Assembly (NCBI GenBank): GCA_018664485.1
Contig: JABJOE010000008.1
Coordinates: 1 to 20,083, forward strand
Length of the DNA: 20,083 nucleotides
Direction of reading: 5' to 3'
Source of the DNA: Candidatus Uhrbacteria bacterium
GTDB lineage: Bacteria > Patescibacteria > ABY1 > SG8-24 > UBA9934
Position numbers and translations under genes: made by a program. The notes below the pieces were generated by a model. That model saw only the letters and a program-made list of their open reading frames with translations, did no database searches and was not told the origin of the DNA. This document shows positions 14,166 through 19,654 of the stretch, in pieces. Numbering within the stretch: the first letter of the stretch is position 1; each line of letters starts with the position of its first letter.

Positions 14166-14229
14166 TGCCACAGGTCTAAAGTGAAATAAAGATGGATGAT
14201 AAATAAGTTGTATTGAAATGTTGGCGTAT

Positions 14230-14296
14230 ATGATCCGATTCTAGGAAGTGAGAGGGTAGTGGGAGATCTACCTGCTTCCTCGCTCACTCGATCATC
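14230..14296. repeat. Imperfect hairpin carrying GAAGTGAGAGGGT, copy 2
   Basis: Outer ATGATC/GATCAT arms enclose GGAAG/CTTCC and GGTAG/CTACC stems (14244-14279). GAAGTGAGAGGGT at 14245-14257 duplicates the 13-mer at 13710-13722, so the two copies flank the gene at 13806-14108. Nothing else is recognised between 14172 and 14334. Confidence 0.5.
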
Positions 14297-14334
14297 GAAC
14301 CGGTGTGGGTTCTCATCCTACTACTCAACAACAG

Positions 14335-14359
14335 AAAAATCCCGACCATAGGCCGAGAT
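14335..14359 (-). terminator. Terminator of tRNA-Gly
   Basis: On the minus strand ATCTCGGCC-TAT-GGTCGGGAT (9 bp, two G-U pairs) followed by TTTTT. Confidence 0.85.
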
Positions 14360-14364
14360 GTTTC

Positions 14365-14440
14365 TGGAGCGGGTAGTGGGAATCGAACCCACATCTCCTG
14401 CTTGGAAGGCAGGCATAATAAGCCACTATACTATACCCGC
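14365..14440 (-). tRNA. tRNA-Gly (anticodon TCC)
   Basis: Acceptor stem GCGGGTA/TACCCGC, discriminator T and encoded CCA. Anticodon stem CCTGC/GCAGG with loop CTTCCAA, anticodon at 14404-14406. T arm GTGGG-TTCGATT-CCCAC. It reads GGA and other GGN glycine codons, matching the GGA preference of rpoBC. Confidence 0.97.
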
Positions 14441-14459
14441 AGGCTCTTAATGCGTCAGA

Positions 14460-14488
14460 ATAGTATCAATATTGTAGAATTGAGTCAA
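14460..14488 (-). promoter_or_regulatory. Promoter of tRNA-Gly
   Basis: On the minus strand TTGACT (14483-14488), 17 bp, TACTAT (14460-14465), about 20 bp before the mature 5' end. Confidence 0.7.
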
Positions 14489-14509
14489 GAGCTACATTGG
14501 GTAACGCCC

Positions 14510-14538
14510 TTGCTTGAAAAGGGCTTATTTGCTACACT
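14510..14538 (+). promoter_or_regulatory. Promoter of tRNA-Pro
   Basis: TTGCTT (14510-14515), 17 bp, TACACT (14533-14538) with an extended TGC immediately before it. A GCCCTT/AAGGGC inverted repeat (14505-14523) overlaps the -35 box. Confidence 0.6.
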
Positions 14539-14583
14539 GCCCCCGCATTCGTTGGCGACAGGTAGCCTTCGAAACAATATAAT

Positions 14584-14660
14584 CGGGCCGTAGCTCAGTA
14601 GGCTAGAGCGCCACGTTTGGGACGTGGAAGTCGTGAGTTCGAGTCTCGCCGGCCCGACCA
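14584..14660 (+). tRNA. tRNA-Pro (anticodon TGG)
   Basis: Acceptor CGGGCCG/CGGCCCG with the C1-G72 pair typical of bacterial tRNA-Pro, encoded ACCA. Anticodon stem CCACG/CGTGG with loop TTTGGGA, anticodon TGG at 14618-14620. Confidence 0.97.
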
Positions 14661-14743
14661 CCGAGCTAAGCTCGGTTTGACCGATATGATGCGGAAGCTG
14701 AGCTTCCGCTGCAGTCAATGTCAAGATTGGCTTAGTTAGGTGG
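14658..14743 (+). repeat. Post-tRNA structured element, copy after tRNA-Pro
   Basis: CCACCGAGCTAAGC (14658-14671), which includes the tRNA CCA, can pair with GCTTAGTTAGGTGG (14730-14743) at 13 of 14 positions. Alternatively it folds locally as ACCGAGC-TAA-GCTCGGT. A second hairpin GCGGAAG-CTGAG-CTTCCGC lies at 14691-14709. The same plan follows tRNA-Ile with a different but still paired second stem. Confidence 0.75.
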
Positions 14744-14774
14744 CAGACCAGCCCAGCTGGTCCAGCCCGGAAGG

Positions 14775-14798
14775 CCGCCACTTACGTGGTGGTTTTCT
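14775..14798 (+). terminator. Terminator of tRNA-Pro transcript
   Basis: CCGCCAC-TTAC-GTGGTGG stem followed by TTTTCTG. It is preceded by another hairpin, GACCAG/CTGGTC (14746-14762). Confidence 0.82.
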
Positions 14799-14867
14799 GT
14801 TAAAAGTTATAGGTTACTTTTAAATGTTCATCGAAACGTATTTAATCGAGACAAGAAGTACATACTT

Positions 14868-15599
14868 ATGAAACCATTTTTGATACTACAATTACGACCA
14901 ATAGACGTTGTTGCCGATAATGAATTTGAAGCTTTTTTGAGATACGGGAAATTGGATGCAACTGAAGTACAGCGGATACGAATGGATCAGGGTGATTTGC
15001 CGGATATAAATTTGGACGATTTTTCAGGTGTGATAATTGGGGGTGGCCCAAGCAATGTATCTGATGAGGAGGGTGAGAAATACGACTACCAAAGTATATT
15101 TGAAAAGTGGCTAGAGCCATTGGTTAAAGAGATTATTGCGAGTGACTTCCCTTGTCTTGGTGCTTGTTATGGCCTTGGCGCACTTACAAATTTCGGTGGC
15201 GGGAAAATGGGGAGGGAAGCTTACGGCGAGAAGTTGGCGGCTGTAGATATTCATATGAACAAAGATGGGAATGCAGATCAGCTCTTGGCGGGCCTTGATA
15301 ATCCATTTCAGGCAATCGTCGGTCACAAGGAGGCGTGCCAGATTGCTCCAGACGGCGCGATCATCCTTGCCAGTTCTCAGATCTGCCCTACTCAAATGTT
15401 TAGAATTGGTGAGAATGTATATGGTACACAGTTTCACCCAGAGTTAGATGTGCAAGATGTCGGTGTTCGTGCAGACGCTTATCAGCATAAGGGGTATTTT
15501 CCACCTGAGGAACTTGAGCAGATCAAAGCTTATTTTTCAGATAAAGAAATTACTGTTCCAATGATGTTGTTGGAAAGGTTTGTGGCTCGGTATCGATAG
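14868..15599 (+). CDS. Class I glutamine amidotransferase (GuaA-like GATase)
   Basis: Free-standing glutamine amidotransferase domain of 243 aa that hydrolyses glutamine to release ammonia. The nucleophile C100 lies in FPCLGACYGLGAL. H190 and E192 lie in YGTQFHPELD, completing the triad. GVIIGGGPSNVSDEE (about 54-68) is the family's oxyanion-hole region. No synthetase domain is fused. Similar stand-alone proteins resemble the GMP synthase glutaminase and often have unknown acceptors. The N-terminus FLILQLRPIDVVADNEFEAF is typical of this subgroup. The start follows the tRNA-Pro terminator by about 70 bp. The upstream sequence holds only a poor promoter (TATTTAAT near 14839) and no clear Shine-Dalgarno. 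It is the first gene of an apparent operon with vanW-like and trmB. Confidence 0.9.
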   Translation: MKPFLILQLRPIDVVADNEFEAFLRYGKLDATEVQRIRMDQGDLPDINLDDFSGVIIGGGPSNVSDEEGEKYDYQSIFEKWLEPLVKEIIASDFPCLGACYGLGALTNFGGGKMGREAYGEKLAAVDIHMNKDGNADQLLAGLDNPFQAIVGHKEACQIAPDGAIILASSQICPTQMFRIGENVYGTQFHPELDVQDVGVRADAYQHKGYFPPEELEQIKAYFSDKEITVPMMLLERFVARYR

Positions 15600-15600
15600 T

Positions 15601-16401
15601 ATGACGAAGCGAAACGTACGAGCACAGATGCGTTCTGTCATAGGGTTGGCATTTCATGTACTGAGAAAACAAATTCAGTGGACGTTAAGCCGAAATCTGT
15701 TTTCTAAAAACCTATCAAAACAGAAGTTAGATTACGTTGTGTCATCTCATAAAACGCCTTACCTTCGCCAATTAGCTGGGGTAGATATGCAGCTTCAGTA
15801 CAACAAGATTAAAAATTTAGGGCTTGCCATGGCGAATCTTAACGGTTTAATTTTGGAGCCCGGACAACGATTTTCGTTTTGGAGTCTTGTCGGTAATCCA
15901 ATTTCGCGTAAGGGTTACATAGATGGTTTGGTTCTTAAAAATGGTGAGGTAGGTGTAGGAATCGGAGGTGGATTATGCCAAATGACTAATTTGATCTACT
16001 GGATTACATTACACTCACCGCTTGTCGTAGTTGAAAGGTGGCGACATGGGTATGATGTGTTCCCTGATGTTAAACGGTCTCAGCCCTTCGGTTGTGGAGC
16101 TACGTGCTCTTATCCAAATGTGGATCTAGTCATTGAAAATCCGACAACCTCTCGATATCAGCTTTCACTTACATCGAGCGACACTCATTTGCTCGGATCC
16201 TGGTTAAGCGACGAGGAGATTTCATTTAGATATACCGTTCGTGAGGAGTCATCGATTATTGACCAGGATGTCACGGGCGTTTATCATCGAAAAAACCGTT
16301 TAGTACGCGACGTGTATGACAAGAAATCTGGAGAACTGTCGGCGACAGAGTTTGTTACAGAGAATGACGCTAAGATGATGTATCAACCATTTTTAGATTA
16401 A
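15601..16401 (+). CDS. VanW-like protein (266 aa)
   Basis: VanW-family protein. The core (about residues 60-190) shows the conserved NLNGLILEPGQRFSFW, RKGYIDGLVLKNGEVGVG, then IGGGLCQMTNLIYW and the ERWRHGYDVFPD stretch. VanW was named from vancomycin resistance clusters but its biochemical role is unsettled. Many members are cell-envelope associated and carry an added peptidoglycan-binding domain, which is missing here. There is no clear signal peptide. The N-terminus is basic and amphipathic. The start at 15601 is taken one base after the GATase stop. An in-frame GTG at 15580 would overlap the upstream gene. Tight packing on both sides shows an operon. It does not by itself indicate vancomycin resistance. 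Confidence 0.9.
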   Translation: MTKRNVRAQMRSVIGLAFHVLRKQIQWTLSRNLFSKNLSKQKLDYVVSSHKTPYLRQLAGVDMQLQYNKIKNLGLAMANLNGLILEPGQRFSFWSLVGNPISRKGYIDGLVLKNGEVGVGIGGGLCQMTNLIYWITLHSPLVVVERWRHGYDVFPDVKRSQPFGCGATCSYPNVDLVIENPTTSRYQLSLTSSDTHLLGSWLSDEEISFRYTVREESSIIDQDVTGVYHRKNRLVRDVYDKKSGELSATEFVTENDAKMMYQPFLD

Positions 16402-16403
16402 AT

Positions 16404-17120
16404 ATGGGAAGACGAAATAAATTAGATCGGTTTGCTGACAATGAAAAACGACCAAATGTCATTGAACCTGGAAAAGATCTCTATGAGAAGATCAAAGGTC
16501 ACTGGCGAGATTTGTATTTCAAAAATGATCTACCTATTGTAGTTGAGATCGGTTGTGGAAAAGGGGAGTATACTATCGGACTCTCTCGCGATGATCAGGC
16601 AAAGAATTATATTGGAGTAGATATTAAGGGTGAGCGCATTTGGTATGGGAGTGCTTCTGCTTTGGAGGAAGGGCTTACGAATGTAGCTTTTCTTCGTACG
16701 CGCGTAGAGCAGATCGGTCAGTTTTTCGAAGATGATGAGGTCGACGAGATTTGGATTACTTTTCCGGGCCCTCGCCCCAAGAAGTCTCAAGCTCATCGTC
16801 GCCTTACAGCAACTAGATTCTTAGAATCATATAAGAAGATGCTTAAGAAGGACGGTGTTATACATCTAAAGACGGATAGTGACTTGATGTTTGAATATAC
16901 ACTTGAGATTCTCGCTGATCGTTCCGATGTAGAGCTGTTAGAGAGCGTTTACGACGTATATGCAGCGAATCATTGGGCTACAGCAATTCAGACCCGATTT
17001 GAGAAGAAATTCATGGCTACAGGCAAAACTATCAAATATTTACGTTTTAGGTTTATTCCAGGCTTGACTAAACGGTCAATATTCACTATTATTACCTCGC
17101 TTTTCAAAGATTGTAAATAG
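16404..17120 (+). CDS. trmB: tRNA (guanine-N7)-methyltransferase TrmB
   Basis: SAM-dependent enzyme that forms m7G46 in tRNA variable loops, 238 aa. The SAM-binding motif VVEIGCGKGEY lies at residues 46-56 with acidic D73 after the next strand (YIGVDIKGERI). The family motif after strand 4, normally FPDPWPK, is here FPGPRPKKSQAHRRLT (120-135), so the usual Asp is Gly122 and the usual Trp is Arg. The C-terminal substrate segment IQTRFEKKF is retained (195-203). An extra 20-residue hydrophobic/basic tail (PGLTKRSIFTIITSLFKDCK) follows. It starts 2 bp after the VanW-like gene and sits upstream of three tRNA genes. Whether the D-to-G change affects activity is unknown. Confidence 0.9.
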   Translation: MGRRNKLDRFADNEKRPNVIEPGKDLYEKIKGHWRDLYFKNDLPIVVEIGCGKGEYTIGLSRDDQAKNYIGVDIKGERIWYGSASALEEGLTNVAFLRTRVEQIGQFFEDDEVDEIWITFPGPRPKKSQAHRRLTATRFLESYKKMLKKDGVIHLKTDSDLMFEYTLEILADRSDVELLESVYDVYAANHWATAIQTRFEKKFMATGKTIKYLRFRFIPGLTKRSIFTIITSLFKDCK

Positions 17121-17129
17121 TATCGGAAT

Positions 17130-17252
17130 CCAGAATTTCCTAAATTGGATGTAGTTTTGGTGCGAGGCGAGCAGCGCAGAAAGACGTACTGCAAGTACGT
17201 TGTTGAGCAGCAGAGCCGCAATCCAAAAGTACGCCAATCTGGAAAATTCTGG
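17130..17252. repeat. Inter-tRNA hairpin repeat, copy R1
   Basis: Outer arms CCAGAATTTCC (17130-17140) and GGAAAATTCTGG (17241-17252), then TTGGAT/ATCCAA, enclose GAGCAGC direct repeats (17169-17175, 17205-17211) around a perfect palindrome ACGTACT-GCA-AGTACGT (17184-17200). The right arm touches the first base of tRNA-Ile. Confidence 0.75.
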
Positions 17253-17327
17253 GTGTATAGCTCAGGTGGTTAGAGCGCAGTCCTGATAAGACTGAGGTCG
17301 ATGGTTCAAGTCCATCTACACCCACCA
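17251..17327 (+). tRNA. tRNA-Ile (anticodon GAT)
   Basis: Acceptor GGGTGTA/TACACCC, encoded ACCA. Anticodon stem CAGTC/GACTG, loop CTGATAA, anticodon GAT at 17285-17287. T arm GATGG-TTCAAGT-CCATC. Confidence 0.97.
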
Positions 17328-17412
17328 CCGAGCTAAGCTCGGTTTGACCTTGCGTAATGGTAAAGCTCAGCTTTACCTGAAGGGCAAGTACCAAATTTAG
17401 TTTAGCTCGGTG
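17326..17412 (+). repeat. Post-tRNA structured element, copy after tRNA-Ile
   Basis: CACCGAGCTAA (17326-17336), overlapping the tRNA CCA, is perfectly complementary to TTAGCTCGGTG (17402-17412) and can also fold locally with GCTCGGT. The second hairpin GGTAAAG-CTCAG-CTTTACC (17359-17377) occupies the same place as in the tRNA-Pro copy, with both stem strands changed together. Confidence 0.75.
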
Positions 17413-17452
17413 ATAGTCCAGTTCAGTTGAAGTAGTAAGTTAGGTACATAGT

Positions 17453-17527
17453 GCCGGGGTAGCTCAGTGGTAGAGCAGTGGTTTGAAGAACCACGTGTCG
17501 ACAGTTCAATTCTGTCCCTCGGCACCA
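17453..17527 (+). tRNA. tRNA-Phe (anticodon GAA)
   Basis: Acceptor GCCGGGG/CCTCGGC (one G-U), discriminator A and encoded CCA. Anticodon stem GTGGT/ACCAC, loop TTGAAGA, anticodon GAA at 17485-17487. T arm GACAG-TTCAATT-CTGTC. Confidence 0.95.
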
Positions 17528-17546
17528 CCGAATCCAATAACTTGTT

Positions 17547-17643
17547 AATTTGTCCCACTGCTGCGTTGCAGCTGCGGTGCTCGACAACGTACAGTAGGTA
17601 CGTTTTACTCCGCTCCTCGCGGCGTCTTGCATTGAAACAAATT
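17547..17643. repeat. Inter-tRNA hairpin repeat, copy R2 (inverted)
   Basis: The reverse complement aligns to R1 and R3 over the core. The central palindrome is ACGTAC-AGTAG-GTACGT (17587-17603), with outer arms AATTTGT (17547-17553) and ACAAATT (17637-17643). Together with R3 and a 13-mer direct repeat TACGTTCTTGAAT (17647-17659, 17712-17724), it accounts for most of the gene-free 17528-17909 stretch. The rest (17660-17785) shows nothing I recognise. Confidence 0.7.
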
Positions 17644-17785
17644 TACTACGTTCTTGAATTCGGCATAAGCGATGTAATGCCTATCATCGAAAATTGAATC
17701 AAAAAACGGATTACGTTCTTGAATCATGGAGACCTGAAAATATTGCGCAGGATTTTTCTACGAAATGTTAGGAGGGGATCGAAGT

Positions 17786-17906
17786 TGAAATGTCTCAGAA
17801 TGCCTCAGCTGCTAGGCGCTGCGAGCAGCACAATAAGACGTACTTACAGTACGTAGTTGAGCAGCACAGCAAGCAACACCGCAGATGATCATTCTGTGAC
17901 ATTTCA
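17786..17906. repeat. Inter-tRNA hairpin repeat, copy R3
   Basis: Outer arms TGAAATGTCTCAGAATG (17786-17802) and CATTCTGTGACATTTCA (17890-17906) pair at 16 of 17 positions. Direct repeats GAGCAGCACA (17823-17832, 17859-17868) flank the perfect palindrome ACGTACT-TAC-AGTACGT (17838-17854). It ends 3 bp before tRNA-Lys. Confidence 0.8.
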
Positions 17907-17909
17907 TAG

Positions 17910-17984
17910 GCGCTGGTAGCTCAGTGGTAGAGCAGTTGGCTCTTAACCAATTGGTCGGAGGTTCGAGTCCTCCCCAGCGCACCA
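17910..17984 (+). tRNA. tRNA-Lys (anticodon CTT)
   Basis: Acceptor GCGCTGG/CCAGCGC, encoded ACCA. Anticodon stem GTTGG/CCAAT, loop CTCTTAA, anticodon CTT at 17942-17944. T arm GGAGG-TTCGAGT-CCTCC. Confidence 0.96.
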
Positions 17985-17988
17985 AAAA

Positions 17989-18017
17989 GGCACCGACTTA
18001 CGTCGGCGCTTTTTTTT
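17989..18017. terminator. Terminator after tRNA-Lys
   Basis: CCGAC-TTAC-GTCGG stem extended by GC/GC past one mismatch, followed by eight T residues. It lies between tRNA-Lys and the convergent HD-like gene. Confidence 0.88.
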
Positions 18018-18039
18018 GTTTACTTTATATATCGCGAAC

Positions 18040-18921
18040 CTATTTAGCTGCCACGGATTGTTCCTCCTGTGGTTTGAAGGATTCGTCTATATCTTCAATA
18101 GCTTGCAGTAAAGCGTCCTGCACCTTGGTTTCAAGGTTTTTCCAAGTATCTTTAGTCTCTAATGCTTTGAGCCAGGTTATGGCATCTTTGTGAGATGCTT
18201 TAGCTCGACTTATCTGTGCATCGTACTTATCTAGCATCATTACCCATGCCTCGGGAAGTCCTATGTATTCATCTGTTCCCACTATTTTTCCTGTTGCATC
18301 GATTACATCTTCAGGGAAGTTACCTTCCAGAATATGGTGACTTGCTGCTGCGCGTTTCGCCTTGACTGAGAGGTCACTGTCCTTAATTATGGCGTAGCTC
18401 CATTTAACATGTGCATCCCAAAATTTACGCAAAGGCATGTCAGCACTCATGTCATCTATTGAGTCAAAGTCGGCGAGGAGTTTATCTGCAAGCGCAGGTT
18501 CTTTCACTCTCAACGCTTCTCCAACTGTTAGTTTTGGATTGATATTTTCAATTGCATATATCCTTGTGACTACGTATGACTGTTCAGGTGTTGCATCAGC
18601 CGGTCCTGTTTTACCGATGTCGCTGAAGAATGTTCCGCCATATATTGCATTCATTTGCTCATCTGTTGGAGCAAATTCAGGTTTTGTGTTTTGCAAAAAT
18701 GCCTGTAAGCGCTGCGCGTATTCAACAGCCTTGCGCTCATCGTCAAAAGTAGGGGTGAGCTCATGAAGCTGGATTAGACGATCCATCATTTGATCAGTAA
18801 CCTGGTCATCTTCAATACTGCAGTCTCTTAGGACATTGGAAATTTCTACTTTAGCAATTTGCTCTCTAGATTTTTGACTATCAAGATCGATTCGCGGATA
18901 TAGTTCTAGTCGTTTATTCAT
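18040..18921 (-). CDS. Divergent HD/HD-GYP-like domain protein (293 aa)
   Basis: The pattern of an HD-superfamily metal-dependent phosphohydrolase is visible but degraded. FFSDIGKTGP (98-107) corresponds to HDIGKxG with the metal-binding His replaced by Ser100 while Asp101 is kept. H171 sits in DAHVKW, HH at 195-196 in AASHHILEGNFPEDV corresponds to the HHExxDGxGYP segment, and MLDKYDAQISRAKASHKDAI (229-248) corresponds to the family's D-x-x-DA...R-x-x-x-x-x-A. True HD-GYP proteins degrade cyclic di-GMP. With the HD and GYP motifs altered, activity is uncertain and it may be a binding protein. No membrane segment or receiver domain is present. The promoter lies directly before the ATG, so the mRNA is probably leaderless. 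Confidence 0.72.
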   Translation of the reverse strand: MNKRLELYPRIDLDSQKSREQIAKVEISNVLRDCSIEDDQVTDQMMDRLIQLHELTPTFDDERKAVEYAQRLQAFLQNTKPEFAPTDEQMNAIYGGTFFSDIGKTGPADATPEQSYVVTRIYAIENINPKLTVGEALRVKEPALADKLLADFDSIDDMSADMPLRKFWDAHVKWSYAIIKDSDLSVKAKRAAASHHILEGNFPEDVIDATGKIVGTDEYIGLPEAWVMMLDKYDAQISRAKASHKDAITWLKALETKDTWKNLETKVQDALLQAIEDIDESFKPQEEQSVAAK

Positions 18922-18929
18922 ACGCGCGT

Positions 18930-18958
18930 ATTTTACTTAAATATGTCGTCCAGGCCAA
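18930..18958 (-). promoter_or_regulatory. Leaderless promoter of HD-like gene
   Basis: On the minus strand TTGGCC (18953-18958), 17 bp, TAAAAT (18930-18935). The predicted start is within about 2 nt of the ATG at 18921. Confidence 0.7.
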
Positions 18959-18970
18959 ATCTGTATAGAT

Positions 18971-19003
18971 ACACAAACGCCCACCGATGAGATCGGGGGC
19001 GTT
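18971..19003 (-). terminator. Terminator of minus-strand small gene
   Basis: AACGCCCACCGAT (18976-18988) and ATCGGGGGCGTT (18992-19003) pair over 12 bp with one bulge. On the minus strand the stem is followed by TGTGT rather than a pure T run. Apart from this hairpin and the HD-like promoter I see nothing between 18922 and 19068. Confidence 0.65.
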
Positions 19004-19068
19004 GAGGGTCCAGAGATTTTTGCAAGCTACTCATCTGTGCTATCGAGTAGATTTCAAATATACCTGGG

Positions 19069-19449
19069 CTAGCTGAAGGTCCAGAGTTGTTGGCTCTTGT
19101 CGTCGGATTCTGAATTGTACGTGACAGTAGCCGTCTTGCCAGATTCTTCTTCGGCAATGCTGCGGAGTTTGTCGAGCGCCGCGCTCCAGTCAAGGTCGGG
19201 AACTTCGAGCATTCCGTACATGCTGGGCGACATGCCTATCGGAGTATTGCTGCCGCCGACACAGATCAGGATCACTCCTGACAATGTTTCGCACCCCAGG
19301 ATTTCTCGAGCTAGCGGAACCATCCAAGGGGTGTCAGATCCAGAACGGATTACCGCCATCAATTGTCGTCTGTCAAAATGATCAGTACGAATCTCACGGC
19401 CATCAAAGGGTAGTCCTTTTAGGGGGGTGTCATCGGTTGTTGGGTTCAT
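19069..19449 (-). CDS. Small protein of unknown function (126 aa)
   Basis: The start at 19449 (MNPTTDDTPLKG) is chosen because the predicted promoter at 19478-19506 rules out the longer frame. No Shine-Dalgarno is visible, and the leader is C/A-rich (ACAACAAACCC). The protein has a hydrophobic central part (LAREILGCETLSGVILICVG, then GSNTPIGMSPSMYGML) and an acidic helical region (WSAALDKLRSIAEEESGK), ending in a polar tail. No signal peptide, membrane anchor or recognised motif is seen. Like the genes at 6070 and 12911-14108, it is a single-gene unit with its own promoter and GC-rich terminator. It occupies the place downstream of 16S rRNA where 23S would normally be found. Confidence 0.7.
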   Translation of the reverse strand: MNPTTDDTPLKGLPFDGREIRTDHFDRRQLMAVIRSGSDTPWMVPLAREILGCETLSGVILICVGGSNTPIGMSPSMYGMLEVPDLDWSAALDKLRSIAEEESGKTATVTYNSESDDKSQQLWTFS

Positions 19450-19477
19450 GGTGTTGCCGGGTTTGTTGTGCGAGCGG

Positions 19478-19506
19478 ATATTGACATAAATTACCACTTT
19501 TGTCAA
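19478..19506 (-). promoter_or_regulatory. Promoter of 126-aa gene
   Basis: On the minus strand TTGACA (19501-19506), 17 bp, CAATAT (19478-19483). ATTGACAAAAGT is shared with the promoter at 14137-14165. TTGACA also occurs inverted at 19481-19486, giving a 6-bp dyad over the core promoter. Confidence 0.6.
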
Positions 19507-19510
19507 TCCC

Positions 19511-19539
19511 TTAATAACAAAACAACACCCTTGCGGGTG
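19511..19539 (-). terminator. Terminator of 16S rRNA transcript
   Basis: On the minus strand CACCC-GCAA-GGGTG (GNRA loop) is followed by TTGTTTTGTT. Two further hairpins stand between it and the 16S end: GCTAC/GTAGC (19598-19612) and a perfect ATTGTATCT/AGATACAAT (19613-19633). Confidence 0.8.
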
Positions 19540-19654
19540 CCTTCTGTATTTAACCAATCTGTGCGTTTGTTCACTTCTGTGTGATTACAACGTCTTTGCT
19601 ACTTCACGTAGCATTGTATCTAAGAGATACAATTCGACAATTCTAGTTCCCTAG

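Noticed and set aside
14109..14171. Earlier GTG start for the minus-strand 100-aa gene
   Set aside because: It lies upstream of the -10 box of a consensus promoter. The ATG at 14108 has AGGAG at ideal spacing.
15601..16401. Vancomycin resistance locus
   Set aside because: A single VanW-like gene without vanHAX or vanRS, next to housekeeping genes, gives no support for resistance.
19450..19557. N-terminal extension of the 126-aa gene
   Set aside because: The upstream ATG would overlap the 16S rRNA terminator and the gene's own promoter.
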